Assembly: GCA_030762935.1 (NCBI GenBank)
Contig: CM060895.1
Span: forward strand, 41,096,001 to 41,160,000
Direction of reading: 5' to 3'
DNA length: 64,000 nucleotides
From: Hymenopus coronatus
Taxonomy: Eukaryota > Arthropoda > Insecta > Mantodea > Hymenopodidae
Shown here: positions 22,530 to 33,443 of the stretch, in pieces
Layout of the letters: each line of letters begins with the position of its first letter
Numbering within the stretch: the first letter of the stretch is position 1
Position numbers and translations under genes: made by a program
Notes under the pieces: generated by a model
The model's input: only the letters and a program-made list of their open reading frames with translations
The model's database searches: none
Told to the model about the DNA's origin: nothing

Positions 22530-23307
22530 TGTGGGCAGCATACCTCAAAATGAAAATTCGGTTAAATACCAAACTTAGTATTTAAGTTCAGTACCTTCCA
22601 AGGATGCGACACTATGATTTTAAGAAAATCCCCCATTCACAAACTACCCTTTACATGGAATATTTTTCGAAAAGTTTGATTTTCTCAAAAATGCTTCTAC
22701 AATTTTTATTAAAATGTCGTAAGTATAAGACATATTTATGAGTAAGGCAAGCGAAATGTACATATATCTTGAATTTTCTGGGAATAGCTTCTGAAGACGT
22801 CTTCATTCTGGACGACCATTTTTGTGTAACTCGTAGACGTAAGAGATAGGCGAAAATTTACTACACAAAAATAGGAAGATCTCATTAAAGCATACAGTTT
22901 GTCACATGGTTTTTTTGTTATGTTTTTTTGTTTTTTTTTTTGTTTTTTTTTGTTTGTTTGTAGAGTTAACGATTTAAGTTATTTCGAGTTATTGATTTCA
23001 CTTTTAAGGTACTTAAACTTTTCTCATACGGTAGAAATCTTTCTTATAGCCTCTCTCATTGTTTACTCTTAGCAAGCAAAGGGAACCGAATGTCAATTGC
23101 TCACTTAGGAATTGGCTTTTAAAAGATCTGATTATCGCTTTAGCCTAGTGCATTCCTTGTTTCCCTTCTGCTTACATAGAAACAAGTAATAAGACCAATT
23201 TTGGCAATATTTATCTTGATTAGCATAACATAGATAAAAAAATATTTGTTATGGAAAGTTTGTTTGCGGAACAGCTAGAGAAAGCCCTGTGAATGAAACA
23301 CATCAGA
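22348..23307 (-). repeat. R1 full-length copy
   Basis: From TACTTTCTCTAGCACG, with the variant hairpin arm, to TGAATGAAACACATCAGA. It contains a GT run at 22,493-22,528 and a T-rich expansion at 22,911-22,960. Confidence 0.94.
22493..22528. repeat. (GT)n microsatellite inside R1
   Basis: A pure GT run at the usual R1 microsatellite position. Confidence 0.97.
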
Positions 23308-23523
23308 TGTTTTTAAAAGCAATTCGATTTAGCTGCAGAAAATATGCGGGACTTTTGAAACGCACTGTGTGTGTGTGGATAAAATAAGAATGCCACTTTA
23401 AATTTAATTGGAGGTAATTAAAAAATCCTTGGTTTAAATTGACCTTCAGTAAATATATAAAATGACATGTTTGTATTTGAAATTAAATGAAATTTAAATA
23501 TGTATAAGAGTACTACTAATTTT

Positions 23524-24412
23524 TACTTTCTCTATACGCACTATGTACATAGTATATAGAGAAGGTATTGCACTCCACCAAAATATTCGCTACCGAGATT
23601 TCACTGGAAATATATGTTTTAGGATCCCCTGTATCCAAAATAAGTATTTTCTGAAAAAGGTCCGTGTGTGTGTCTGTGTGTCCGTTTGTCAGTGTGTCCG
23701 TGTGTCTGTGAACACGATAACTCAAAAACGAAAACTCGGTAAAATACCAAACTTAGTACTTAAGTTTAGTATCTTCCAGGGATACGGCACGAAGATTTTG
23801 AGAAAAATCCCCCCCCCGTTCCAAACTACCCTTTACATGGAACTTTTTTCGAAAATTTTGAATTTTCTAAAAAATGGCTCTAACGATTTTGATTAAAATA
23901 TCGTATATTAAAGATATTTACCTGCCAAATAAAATGTATATTTTGAATTTTCTGGGAATAGCCTCTGAAGACTACTTTGTTCTGGGTCAATTTTACGGAA
24001 TTTTGCATAACTGCTAAACCGTAAGAGATGGACAAAAACTTATCACACAACAAATGCAGAACACTTTATAACACACAATTTATGTTATATACATTTTTTT
24101 CGTGGAGTTGATTGCTTTTGAGATATTCCTTGTTTTTGGTTGCAGCTATAAAAAAACATACTTTACTCATACAGGACTTTGTGAACTCGTGTCCATACAA
24201 ACAAAGGAACTTCAGTCACATAGCAACTAGCTTTTGACTATCACTTTAACCTATGGTATCCCCTTATTTCGCTTCTACTTACAAGGAAGCAAGTAATAAG
24301 ACTATTTCTGCTATTTTTTTCTGATAAGCGTGAAGTAAATAGAAGTATACGCTTTTTAAGAATAACTTGTTGCAGAGATATAGAGAAAGTCATGTGAATG
24401 GTACACATTAGA
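23524..24412 (-). repeat. R1 full-length copy, near consensus
   Basis: 889 bp from TACTTTCTCTATACGCACTA to TGAATGGTACACATTAGA. All internal blocks are present in order, so this is one of the best copies for building a consensus. The 117-codon plus-strand frame inside it (23,543-23,896) is repeated in other copies with stops and shifts and is not a gene. Confidence 0.95.
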
Positions 24413-24484
24413 TTTTTCCTATTGTTATATATGCAAAACTTAACAAGCATATTATTCTCTATTTTCACTCGTAGGGGAAACAAA

Positions 24485-24742
24485 TCTGATGTGTAATTCA
24501 CATGAGTTTCTCGACCTTCTCTGCAGCAAACTATTCTACAAACGAAGAGAATATTCTCAGAAAATTCAAGAATACATTTCATTTACCAGTTGTCAAAGAA
24601 CATATGACTTTTTAATCAAATCGTTGGACTAGTTTGAGAAAATCAAGGTTTTCGAACAAAGATTGCATACAAAGGATAGTTAGAGGTGCAGGATTTTCTT
24701 GTAAATCTTCGTGTCGCTTCCTTGGAAGATGCTGAACTTAAG
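24485..24742 (+). repeat. R1 fragment with internal deletion
   Basis: Starts TCTGATGTGTAATTCACATG. It skips from the terminal ~70 bp to the AGAATATTCTCAGAAAATTC block and ends after CTTCGTGTCGCTTCCTTGG. Confidence 0.88.
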
Positions 24743-25082
24743 CAGCTGGATAGTGTGAAATCACCAAATCTCATAAGATATTTGAATAAATTATAAATAT
24801 ATTATAATTAATATAATCAAAATATAATTAAATAAGGTTTTAAATTATTAACCTGAAATCACTCATGTTTGGTTTTTCGCAATACATTATAAATTCTTTG
24901 ATATTATCTGATTCTGAAAATACACAGATTTAGTGTGTTTTGTTGCATTTAAGTTGTGAAAACAAATTCGTTATGTCGCCCCGCGACCTTTCAAATCGGC
25001 GCCTCGCTGAAAATTGTGTTGTTTTGTTTCTTTTCTTTCTTGTTTCTTCTGTGTGCACTGATATTTTACTGATGTATATTTT
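24743..25082. other. No recognisable gene
   Basis: AT-rich, with AATATAAT-like low complexity near 24,790-24,835. Confidence 0.5.
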
Positions 25083-25948
25083 TACTTTCTCTATGCGCAC
25101 TATGTGCATAGTGTAATAGAGAAGGTATTGCACTCCACCCAAAATTTGATACCGAGATTTTACCGGAAGTATATGTTTTAGGGTCCCTTATATCCAAAAA
25201 AAGCATTTTCACAAAAAGGTCCGTGTGTGTATGTGTGTGTGTCCATGTGTCTGTGAACACGATAACTCAAAAACGATAAGTCGGTAAAATACGAAACTTG
25301 GTATTTAAGTTTAGTGTCTTCCAGGGATGCGACACGAGGCTTTTTAGAAAAATCCCCCCAACCCAAACTACCCTTTACATTGAAATTTTTTCTAGAGTTT
25401 TGATTTTCACAAAAATGGCTCTAACGATTTTGATTAAAATATCATATATTAAAGATATTTACCTGAAAAACAAAATGTATATCTTGAATTTTCTGGGAAT
25501 AGCCTCTGGAGACTACTTTATTCTGGACGAATTTTACGGAACTTTGCATAACTGCTAAACCGTAAGACTTAGATAAAAATTTACTCCTCATGTAGACCAC
25601 GTTAAAACACACAATTTATATTATATATTTTTTTTTCATGGAGTTGATAGTTTTTGAGACATTCATTGTTTTTGGTTTCAGCTATGAAAAACTTACTTTT
25701 CTCATATAGGAATTTGTCAATTGCTGTCCATATAAACAAAGGAACTTCAGTCACATAGCAACCAGCTTTTGACTATCACTTTAACCTTTGGTACTCCCTT
25801 ATTTCGCTTCTACTTACAAGGAAGCAAGGAAGAAGACTATTTCTGCTAATTTTTTCTCGAGTAGCAGGAAGTAAATATAAGCATAAGCTTTTTAACAATA
25901 GTTTGTTGCAGAGATGTAGAGAAACTCATGTGAATGGAACACGTCAGA
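25083..25948 (-). repeat. R1 full-length copy, near consensus
   Basis: 866 bp from TACTTTCTCTATGCGCACTA to TGAATGGAACACGTCAGA, with a short GT region at about 25,222-25,242. Confidence 0.95.
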
Positions 25949-28659
25949 TTTTTTGTATAATGTTTTGCTATAAGTATTATGGTTGCATTGCCATTGTTTT
26001 CTTTCTTGCTTTGTTTCTCTATACATGTTCACGTTGAAAATTGGTTGAACTGGTGCTCATATTCGAATTTTCCTCGGTGTTTCATCACAGCAAGCGTAAT
26101 AGTGAAAAAGGCAAGAGTTTTTACGAAAAGAAAGTTTTATGATAGTATATTTACTATAAATCAGGAAACTGAATAAAATTCTAACCTTTCATCTCCCTAT
26201 GTGTTTGTGGAGAATAAAAGAGAGCTGTCGCAAAAGTGTAGTAATGCAACCTAGAGTGGTTTTGGATCTTCAAATGAGACAGATTTGATAGTATTTTATT
26301 CGGCCGTTAGGAGCGCTTATGTAGTTGTTTACAAGGTTTTCGTTGTTTCCATCACTTAATCCATTTTGGCGGTGGCTGCTAACATTAATACAAATATACC
26401 GCGAGATGACAAGCTGTCGTCTCTACAGACAGCTAGGGGCCTTGAGGCTATTGTACATTTTTAAGTACATAGAAACATGTGCGATTCTATAGCAATTGTG
26501 TGGGGTATAGGTGCGTTTAAGAAGTTCTCTGTGTTTGTTTTAATTTGGAATTTTTTATAATTGTTTTTCGTGTAATTGTTTGTAATATTCACCGGTTTTA
26601 TCAATGGATGCGAGCGCGCGCTGTTTTAGCTTTAGGTTAGTGTGTGCGTAAATAAACGGATTTTTCGTGTAATTAGCCTTTAGTACTTTCCACTGCTTTC
26701 ATTAAAGTAAGGGAACGAAATCAGCATACTTTCTATTATGTTAGGTTTGGTTAGTGTGTAAATTGATTATCTTCTGCTTCTTCTTCTTATTATTATTATT
26801 ATTTTTATTATTTTCCAGTGGTTCCACCAAAGCATCCTAGTGAAGCGAGCATGGTTTCTGTTAGTTCTTGGTTAGCCTCTAAATAAACTAATTAGTGTGG
26901 GCGTGTAAATAAACTAATTTTCGTGTAATTTGCTTTAAGTAATTTGAGCTAAGCGTTTTCAACTAAGCATACAATCGAAGCGACTATACGCCTTCTTGCT
27001 CTAGATTAGTATGAGTAAATAATTGTGCGGTAGTAATTGGACCAATCCACCACCACGTGGGAAGAGCATTTCAATTCATTTTATGCCCATTTGGTTTGGA
27101 AAAGAAGACTCGCAGATTTCGTGAAAACAAAACTAGGTTGATTGAACAGTTGTATGTGCATAAAAATTAAAAAGTGCAGGATGTTGTATACATTTTGAGA
27201 CGACTTTTGTATATAAGAAAATGTCTTAATTAGAGGATGTGGGTGGTCCATAGCAACTCAAAGTGATCTCATCTATTAAAATACACATGTTTCATGGCTC
27301 AGGTTAATATTTTCAACATTTTCAATCAGAACGTTCTGCGGAAGCTTTACCGTATACAATGTAAATACTAATTTAGACTTTGTGTGTAATGTAAATAGTA
27401 CTTTTGTCCCAAGCAGTAAGCATCAAGAAATTCAGGATGGTAATATCATCATCAATTTAAATGATTACATGGATATAGGTATACTGAATTTGAACGAGAG
27501 ATTCAATATCTGTATTTGAGAGAGGCTACCAAAAACTCTTTTTGTGTACTATATATAGTGTAGTGGATATTGATGCGGTACTGAATTAACATTCAATGAG
27601 GAGGTTATTGGTAGGTTGAAAGTGCATGAATTGGGCGAAAACAGAATCAAATACAGAAAGTGCAAAGCTAATTATCGATCAAGTGCATAAATCGTTTATG
27701 CTGACAGAGTTTCAAAGGCTCGTCAAAAGAGTCTAGAATTAAAATGCGCAGACTAGCCAACCAGAACGCAACAGAGGAGGAAACTACTGATGAGCATTCA
27801 CTCACCTGAAATGTATTAAAATGAATGATGACTGTTTATTTTTAACTTTAGATTTCTTTTTTTCAAAACTACATTTTCTTCCTATGTCTTTCTCTTAGGA
27901 TTTATAATATATATTTCATAGATAGTGTCATTTATATAAGCCCGCCTTTAACTTCTATGGTCATATTGGGGGTTTTGATTTAAAAACAACTGCTTCGTAT
28001 TTCCCGCTGGACTCTTAAGGTTTCTTAACCTTTGTTTTTATAGTATTATACGTACTATTAAACTCACGCACATTAACTCCCAAATTCATGTTTCCAGATT
28101 CTATGAGAGATAAGGAAATATTCTTTAACTTAAAGAAAAATACTTCGTCCCAGCCGGGAATCAAACCCGATTCCTCTGGATGAGAAGTCTGTGCGCTGAA
28201 CCACGATAGCAGAGGCAGTCACTGAGATTTTATACTCTTCTGTAAAGCATGTTATTTAATATATTGAAATACAAATTATTATTCTGAATGATTTAATAGA
28301 TTTTCGAAAATGGCTATAGGTTTCAAAACATCATTGGAATTGAAATTTATTTTCCTCCATAACAAAAATGTTTATTAAATCAAATATTGTTGATACAAAT
28401 AATTGTATTTCAGTACCAAGAGTTATAATTCTTAATTGTCTGGTAAAAATCCTAGCCTTTAGCTGAAAGATTTTTCTATAAAATTGGCTTTGTTTTAAAC
28501 ATCATTGACAATTTAAGAAAAAACTATACAAAACAAAATAATAAGCTTACAGGCACAAAAAGCTTTTCTTTGCGGTATAATTCCAAATTATTCATATTAT
28601 TCTGTGAAATATGTTAAAAGTTCATTTTTAATCTCAGTGCTTTAAACTGTACACTACCC
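25949..28659. other. 2.7 kb of largely unrecognised sequence
   Basis: The longest stretch in the first half without R1. Three direct repeats of TTTTCGTGTAATT lie at about 26,565, 26,661 and 26,918; the last two sit inside longer similar blocks (GTAAATAAAC upstream). A TTATTATTATT run lies near 26,788. Broken open segments at about 27,040-27,160 and 27,590-27,730 may be old coding sequence, but no family was recognised. Confidence 0.45.
28141..28215 (-). repeat. tRNA-like fragment (SINE head)
   Basis: The minus strand reads CTATCGTGGTTCAGCGCAC (A-box region) and GGGTTTGATTCCCGGCTGG (B box). The arms do not pair as a full tRNA, and no 3' CCA context is meaningful in eukaryotic DNA. Most likely a SINE remnant. 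Confidence 0.5.
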
Positions 28660-28740
28660 AATTCCCTTAAAAATCAAGATTGGTATTTCGTTTTCGAGTT
28701 ATGCTATTCAAAGCAACATATGGACCGTTTTCTAAAGTAG
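28660..28740 (+). repeat. R1 fragment
   Basis: A short plus-oriented piece (TTCGTTTTCGAGTTATGCTA, ATGGACCGTTTTCTAAA) adjoining a TTTC microsatellite. Confidence 0.7.
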
Positions 28741-28743
28741 TTT

Positions 28744-28745
28744 TT

Positions 28746-28789
<44 letters not shown>
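28744..28789. repeat. (TTTC)n microsatellite
   Basis: Eleven to twelve tandem TTTC units between two oppositely oriented R1 pieces, at the position normally held by a GT run. Confidence 0.95.
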
Positions 28790-29347
28790 GTATGTCTGTG
28801 GACAGCATAACTCAAAAAAATAATAAATAAAAGTCCGTTAAATACTAAACTTGATATTTAAGCAGTATCTTCCAAGAATGCCACACGAAGATTTTCAAGT
28901 TTTACTAGAAACATTTATCGAAAATTGTTATTTTCTCAAAAATGGCTCTAAGGATTTTTATTAAAACACCATATGTTTAGGATATTTTTGTGACAAACGA
29001 AATGCATATCTTGAATTTTCTAGAAATATAATCTGAAGACCTCTTTTTTCTGGATGACTTTTTTGTAACTAGTAAACTGTATAAGATATAGGCAAAAACT
29101 TACTGCACATAAGTATGTACCTCCTTAAAACACACAATTTAAGTGATATACAATCTTTGTAGACCATTTCCAAGATATTCTTTGTTGTTAGTTTTAATTT
29201 TAAACTACTGAAAGTTTTCTCAAACAGGAAGTTATCTTTTGTTTCATATTTTTATTTTACTCCTAGCCACGCAAAGAGAACCTAATTTCAATTGTTTCAC
29301 ATAGTGATAGGTTTTAAAAGATTGGACTGTCGCGTTAGCCTAGTGTA

Positions 29348-30619
29348 CATTCTGTCAAGAAAGTACCGGGAATTGATCATTTAAAAATCCTGTTTAAAAG
29401 GGGATTCGAAATTATTGTTGTAGCTAAGCTGATATACAACTTTCCTCTATACCCAAGCGGAGTTTGATTGTCATCTGTCATCTAGTTTGTTTACAGCACG
29501 CCATTTTGTTAGTTCATCTCAAAGGTGATTTGCGATTTTACGATGGATACAAATATTCAACAAAGAGTTCTGTCTCAAATTTTGCATTGCAAATGGTATT
29601 TCGTGTGCCGAATCACTGAAAATGTTATGGTGAATCGACTTTATCAAAAACACGTGCATATAAGTGGTACAGTGCATTCAAAAGTGGTCGAGATGAGGTG
29701 GAAGATTTAACTCGCTCTGGTCGGCCATCAACGGTTTCAACTGAACTGAACATAGCTAAAGTGAAAAAAATGGTGTCTGAAAATCGTCATTTGGGTCTGA
29801 GAGAGATTGCCGCTGAACTTTCTGTGTCTCTCGAATCGATTCGTACCATTTTAAACAATTGTTTGGGCATGACACGCGTTGCAGCTCGCTTAGTTCCGAA
29901 AGACTTGAATTTTCTACAAAACCTCAATCGCGTAAGGATTGCTGAAGACATGCTAGAACGAGACAGTTCCGACCCCACATTCATGAAACGCATTGTAACT
30001 GGTGATGAGACGTGAGTTTACGAGTTTGACACTCAAACCAGTCAAGAAGCTTCCGAATGGCGCCTTCCAACCGAAACCTAAAAGGGCACGCCAAACTCGA
30101 TCAAAACTGAAGGTCATGTTTACAGTTTTTTTTCGATTATCATAGGTGTCATGCACTCAGAGTTGCTACCAGAAGGTCAGATGGTAAATAAAGACTATTA
30201 TCTGAGCGTTATGCGGCATTTGAGAGAACAAATACGGCGAGAAAGGCCAGATTCTGCACCACGATAACGCATCAGCTCGCAAGGTTATTATTGTGAACGA
30301 ATTTCTGACCAAAAACTCAACACATTTCATTGAACACGCGATCTGCTCCTGCTGATTTCTTTCTCTTTCCAAAACTCAAGTTACCACTTCGAGCCATCCG
30401 TTTTCAGTCGATAGAAGACATAAAGGAAAATTCGGGGCGACAATTGACATCGATTCCTAAAAGTGCCTACAACAAATGTTTTGATGATCGGATTATTCGT
30501 TGGCGTAAATGTATAATTTCAGAAGGGGCCTACTTTGAAGGCGATAAAATAAAATTGGATGAATAATTCACTTTGTTGTGTTTTATTGGCAAATTCCCGG
30601 AATTTTCTTGACACAGTAG
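29348..30619 (+). mobile_element. mariner transposon, 1,272 bp, nested in R1
   Basis: Bounded by TA target duplications (29,346-29,347 and 30,620-30,621). The inverted terminal repeats share TGTCAAGAAA and CCGGGAATT over about 25 bp. The left outer end is slightly damaged relative to the right (CATTCTG against CTACTGTG). Length and TA target are typical of mariner. Confidence 0.93.
29543..30565 (+). pseudogene. mariner transposase pseudogene (DD34D family)
   Basis: A decayed mariner transposase, which would bind the terminal repeats and cut and paste the element at TA sites. The ATG at 29,543 begins MDTNIQQRV. The DNA-binding N-terminus then runs through at least two frameshifts (ANGISCAESLKML in one frame, YGESTLSKTRAYKWYSAFKS in another) before reaching DLTRSGRPST near 29,706. 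The block 29,698-30,015 holds VKKMVSENRHLGLREIAAEL and ends GDET, with the first catalytic aspartate. The next tryptophan codon is TGA. A second aspartate is visible in ILHHDNAS (about 30,255) and the third in APADFFLFPK (about 30,350). The C-terminus RWRKCI...GAYFEGDKI is intact to a TAA at 30,565. Several stops and frameshifts make it inactive. Confidence 0.93.
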
Positions 30620-30747
30620 TATTCCCTTGTTTTATTTTTGCTAATCTTTATCTCAATTAGTATGATATAGATAAAAGAATATTTTTTTGTAAAAATAGTT
30701 TGTTTACAGAACAGGTAGAGTAAGTCGTGGGAATGGTACACATTAGA

Positions 30748-31281
30748 ATTTTTTCCAAGATATCACAAGGAAAACTTTGTGACAGTACTTAAGTAAGGTA
30801 CGTATTTAAACAACATAAGGAAGAACATTTAAACTAAACCTGACAATTTTAAAAGTATCGTTTTCTCTTTAGTTTAATACAGAAAAAATATCTAATCCTT
30901 ATAAGGTTGGGGCCCTAATTTATGACTTTGGCAAAGTGTACTTGTTTTGCTCTGCCAACCTCACTCTAATTACAATGTGACACCTGTTTATTTTAAGAGC
31001 ACAATTGAATTATATTAAAAGAGGCGTGTCAAGTTTCTCACTATTCATTTGACAACCACCTAACACCCAACGCACTTTGCATTACAATGCTCACGATGAC
31101 GAAAAATATCACTTATTTGACTTCAACCTTTGTGGGTAGGGAACGTAGGTATAAGAGCACCACAGGTGTTCCTTGATAAATTAATGTACATGTATGGGTC
31201 GAAATGCATTTTCTCTCGTCATGAACAAAGTTTACGTTTTAAAATGCTTAGACACATACTCGACTATTCTGATTTAACATA
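30748..31281. other. No recognisable gene
   Basis: Unique AT-rich sequence. The 76-codon frame at 31,130-31,360 runs into the next mariner and has no recognisable motif. Confidence 0.45.
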
Positions 31282-32344
31282 CAAGGGATGGCTAGAAACT
31301 GAGGCTAAAAAGCCTGCAGTGAAACGAGTATATTTTTTTTTCGTACAGCCAATACATTAGGTTATTTTTTCACATCTTCTCCATATCGGTTGAGGCACTT
31401 GTCGATTCCTAGGATGAGTTTGAATATTCCCTCCTGATAAAAATCCTTTCCTTGCATGTTCAGCCACGTTGTCGTGAAGTATTACACTTCCTCATTTGAA
31501 AAATGCCAAAAAAGGCATTCCACATAAAGCAAAATTTGATACTATAAAACAAGCAGAAGTTAAAGGTATAAAAATTGATAAATTCCCTAGTCGCCGGTCT
31601 CCTAGGAGTTCCTTCAAACGAGGAAACAGGTGAAAGTCGCTTGAGGAGATTCGGACTGTAGGGAGGTCCATGTAGTCCCAGCGAAACTGCTTCAATAGTG
31701 TGATGTTCTTCTGGACTGTGTGAGATCGCCTGTTTCTTTCCGTGGAGAACCGTTGCAAAAGTTGCAGACTTGCCCCCATGCGCTTCTTCTTGTGTTCGTT
31801 GGACAGATTTCGTGCAACCCATAGGGAACAAACTTTCGGTGCTGCATAATATCGTGAATAATGTGATGAATGCTTCCAAAAGAAATTTCCAGTTCTACCG
31901 CTATATGTCGTAACGTGATATTCCTGTTGTCCTGAATCAACTCCACCACGCGAGTTGTATTCAAATCTGTGGATGGGGCCTCTGCAATCTTCGTCGGTGA
32001 CGTTTTCTATACCGGCCCTTAACTTTGGATACCATTCAGCGAAATGCTGGCGAGGCATTACAGTCTCTCCATAAACCTCTACCAGCTGTCAGTGAATGCC
32101 AGCCACGGTTACATGTTTCGCCCACAGAAATCGAATAACTGAACGGATTTCTTCGCGAGACCAATTTTCCAAACGAGTGGTCATTTGCGTTTATCTTGCA
32201 GTAGCGCTGTAGGTGGCAGTTGCCTGAAACTCTACACAGTTGTCAACCGCATGTATTAGAATTACTACACATTACTAAGTTCGCTGTGAAAGACGAAACA
32301 CTAAGAATATGGGCCTTGTAACCTTAGTTTCTGATCATTCCTAG
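31282..32344 (-). mobile_element. Second mariner transposon, 1,063 bp, internally deleted
   Basis: TA target duplications lie at 31,280-31,281 and 32,345-32,346. Inverted terminal repeats: CAAGGGATGGCTAGAAACTG on the left against a right end whose complement begins CTAGGAATGATCAGAAACTA, about 25 bp with several mismatches. It is shorter than an autonomous mariner because the middle of the transposase is missing. Confidence 0.9.
31355..32184 (-). pseudogene. mariner transposase pseudogene lacking its catalytic centre
   Basis: Read on the minus strand, the frame begins MTTRLENWSREEIRSVIRFL at 32,184. An in-frame TGA interrupts it (about 32,091). It continues MPRQHFAEWYPKLRAGIENV, then by frameshift VVELIQDNRNITLRHIAVEL and SFGSIHHIIHDIM, the paired helix-turn-helix region of mariner. 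After LLQRFSTE, near 31,740, the text jumps to KNITLLKQFRWDYMDLP. Roughly 130 residues holding the first two catalytic aspartates are absent. The third survives in SSDFHLFPRLKE, and the C-terminus (DFYQEGIFKL, DKCLNRYG) is recognisable. It differs clearly from the mariner at 29,348, so the two are separate lineages. It would need a transposase from elsewhere. Confidence 0.9.
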
Positions 32345-32444
32345 TATTTAGTGGTAACATTGTATGTAGTTAACACAGGGTGCCCCGCTTAAAGCGCAAC
32401 AAATCTGTTAAATTTACATTATTTTATCGCCTCATTGCCTGTAT

Positions 32445-32566
32445 TACTTTTTCTAAACGTGCGTTTAACATACAAAGCAGGTAGAGAGTGTATTACATTC
32501 CACCAAAAAATCAGTTCCGAGATTTCTCCGGAAATACATCCTTTAGGGACACCTGAATAAAAAAAA
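32445..32566 (-). repeat. R1 hairpin-end fragment of a compound element
   Basis: TACTTTTTCTAAACGTGC... through GGGACACCTGAATAAAA, about 120 bp, directly joined to a plus-strand R1 copy. Same junction type as at 16,018. Confidence 0.88.
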
Positions 32567-33392
32567 TCGCATGTGTTCTATTCACGTATCTTTCTCTAGC
32601 TGTTCTAAATACAAACTATTCTAAAAATATTATTCTTTTAATATTAATCGAGATCAAAACATTAGCAGAATTGATTTTATTACTTGCTTCATTGTAAGTA
32701 GTAGGGAAATAAGGGAATGCATTATGCTAAAGCGATAGTGAAATCCTTTAAAAGCTGGTCGCTATGTGAAACAATCGAAGTTTGGTTCACCTTGGATGGT
32801 CCCGTTTGAGAAAAGTAAGGTAGTTTAACAACAAAGAATATCTCAAGGCCAACTCTACAAGAAAAACACTTATGACATAAATTATGTGTTTTAACGATAT
32901 CTATATTTTTTCTGTATTAAGTTTTTGTCTATCTCTTACCGTTTAACCATTATGCAAAATTCTGCACAACTTGTCTAGTAACTATTCCGAAAAGACCCAA
33001 AATATACATTTTGTTTGAGATATGAACATTTTTAATATAGGTACGGCATTTTAATTAAAATCACTAGAACTAATTTTGATAAAAACAAAATTTAAAACAA
33101 ATACATGTAAAGGGTAGTTTGTGGTGGGGGATTATTTTTTAAATCTTCTTGTTTCGTCCCTGGAAGATACTGAATATAAATACAAAATTTGGTTTTTAAT
33201 GGTCTTTTCGTTTTTGAGCTACGCCGTCCATAGACACACACGGGCTTTTTTCTAAAAATATTTTTTTTCGGAATCAGAGGACCTCAAAACACATATTGGC
33301 GGTAAAATATCGACATCGAATATTTGGGTAGAATACAATACCTTCTCTAGCTTCTGTGTACATTGTATGTACATACGTGCTAGAGAAATTAA
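32567..33392 (+). repeat. R1 full-length copy
   Basis: From TCGCATGTGTTCTATTCACG and TCTCTAGCTGTTCTAAAT to the hairpin TGTACATTGTATGTACATAC and CTAGAGAAATTAAAA. It carries the other inner-end variant (AGCTGTTCT instead of ACATCTCTG). Confidence 0.93.
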
Positions 33393-33443
33393 AAATAAAA
33401 ACATTTAAAATCCGCGAGTGTGTGTCTGGCTTTCTATTTATGA

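Larger units (their letters stand above)
28790..30747 (-). repeat. R1 copy split by a mariner element
   Basis: The left part is 28,790-29,347 and the right part 30,620-30,747. They are separated by a mariner transposon at a TA. Removing the mariner and one TA restores the usual R1 text AGCCTAGTGTATTCCC. It ends GGAATGGTACACATTAGA. Confidence 0.93.

Noticed and set aside
28141..28215. Candidate functional tRNA gene
   Set aside because: A- and B-box motifs are present, but acceptor and anticodon stems do not pair convincingly. The same pattern occurs as SINE heads elsewhere.
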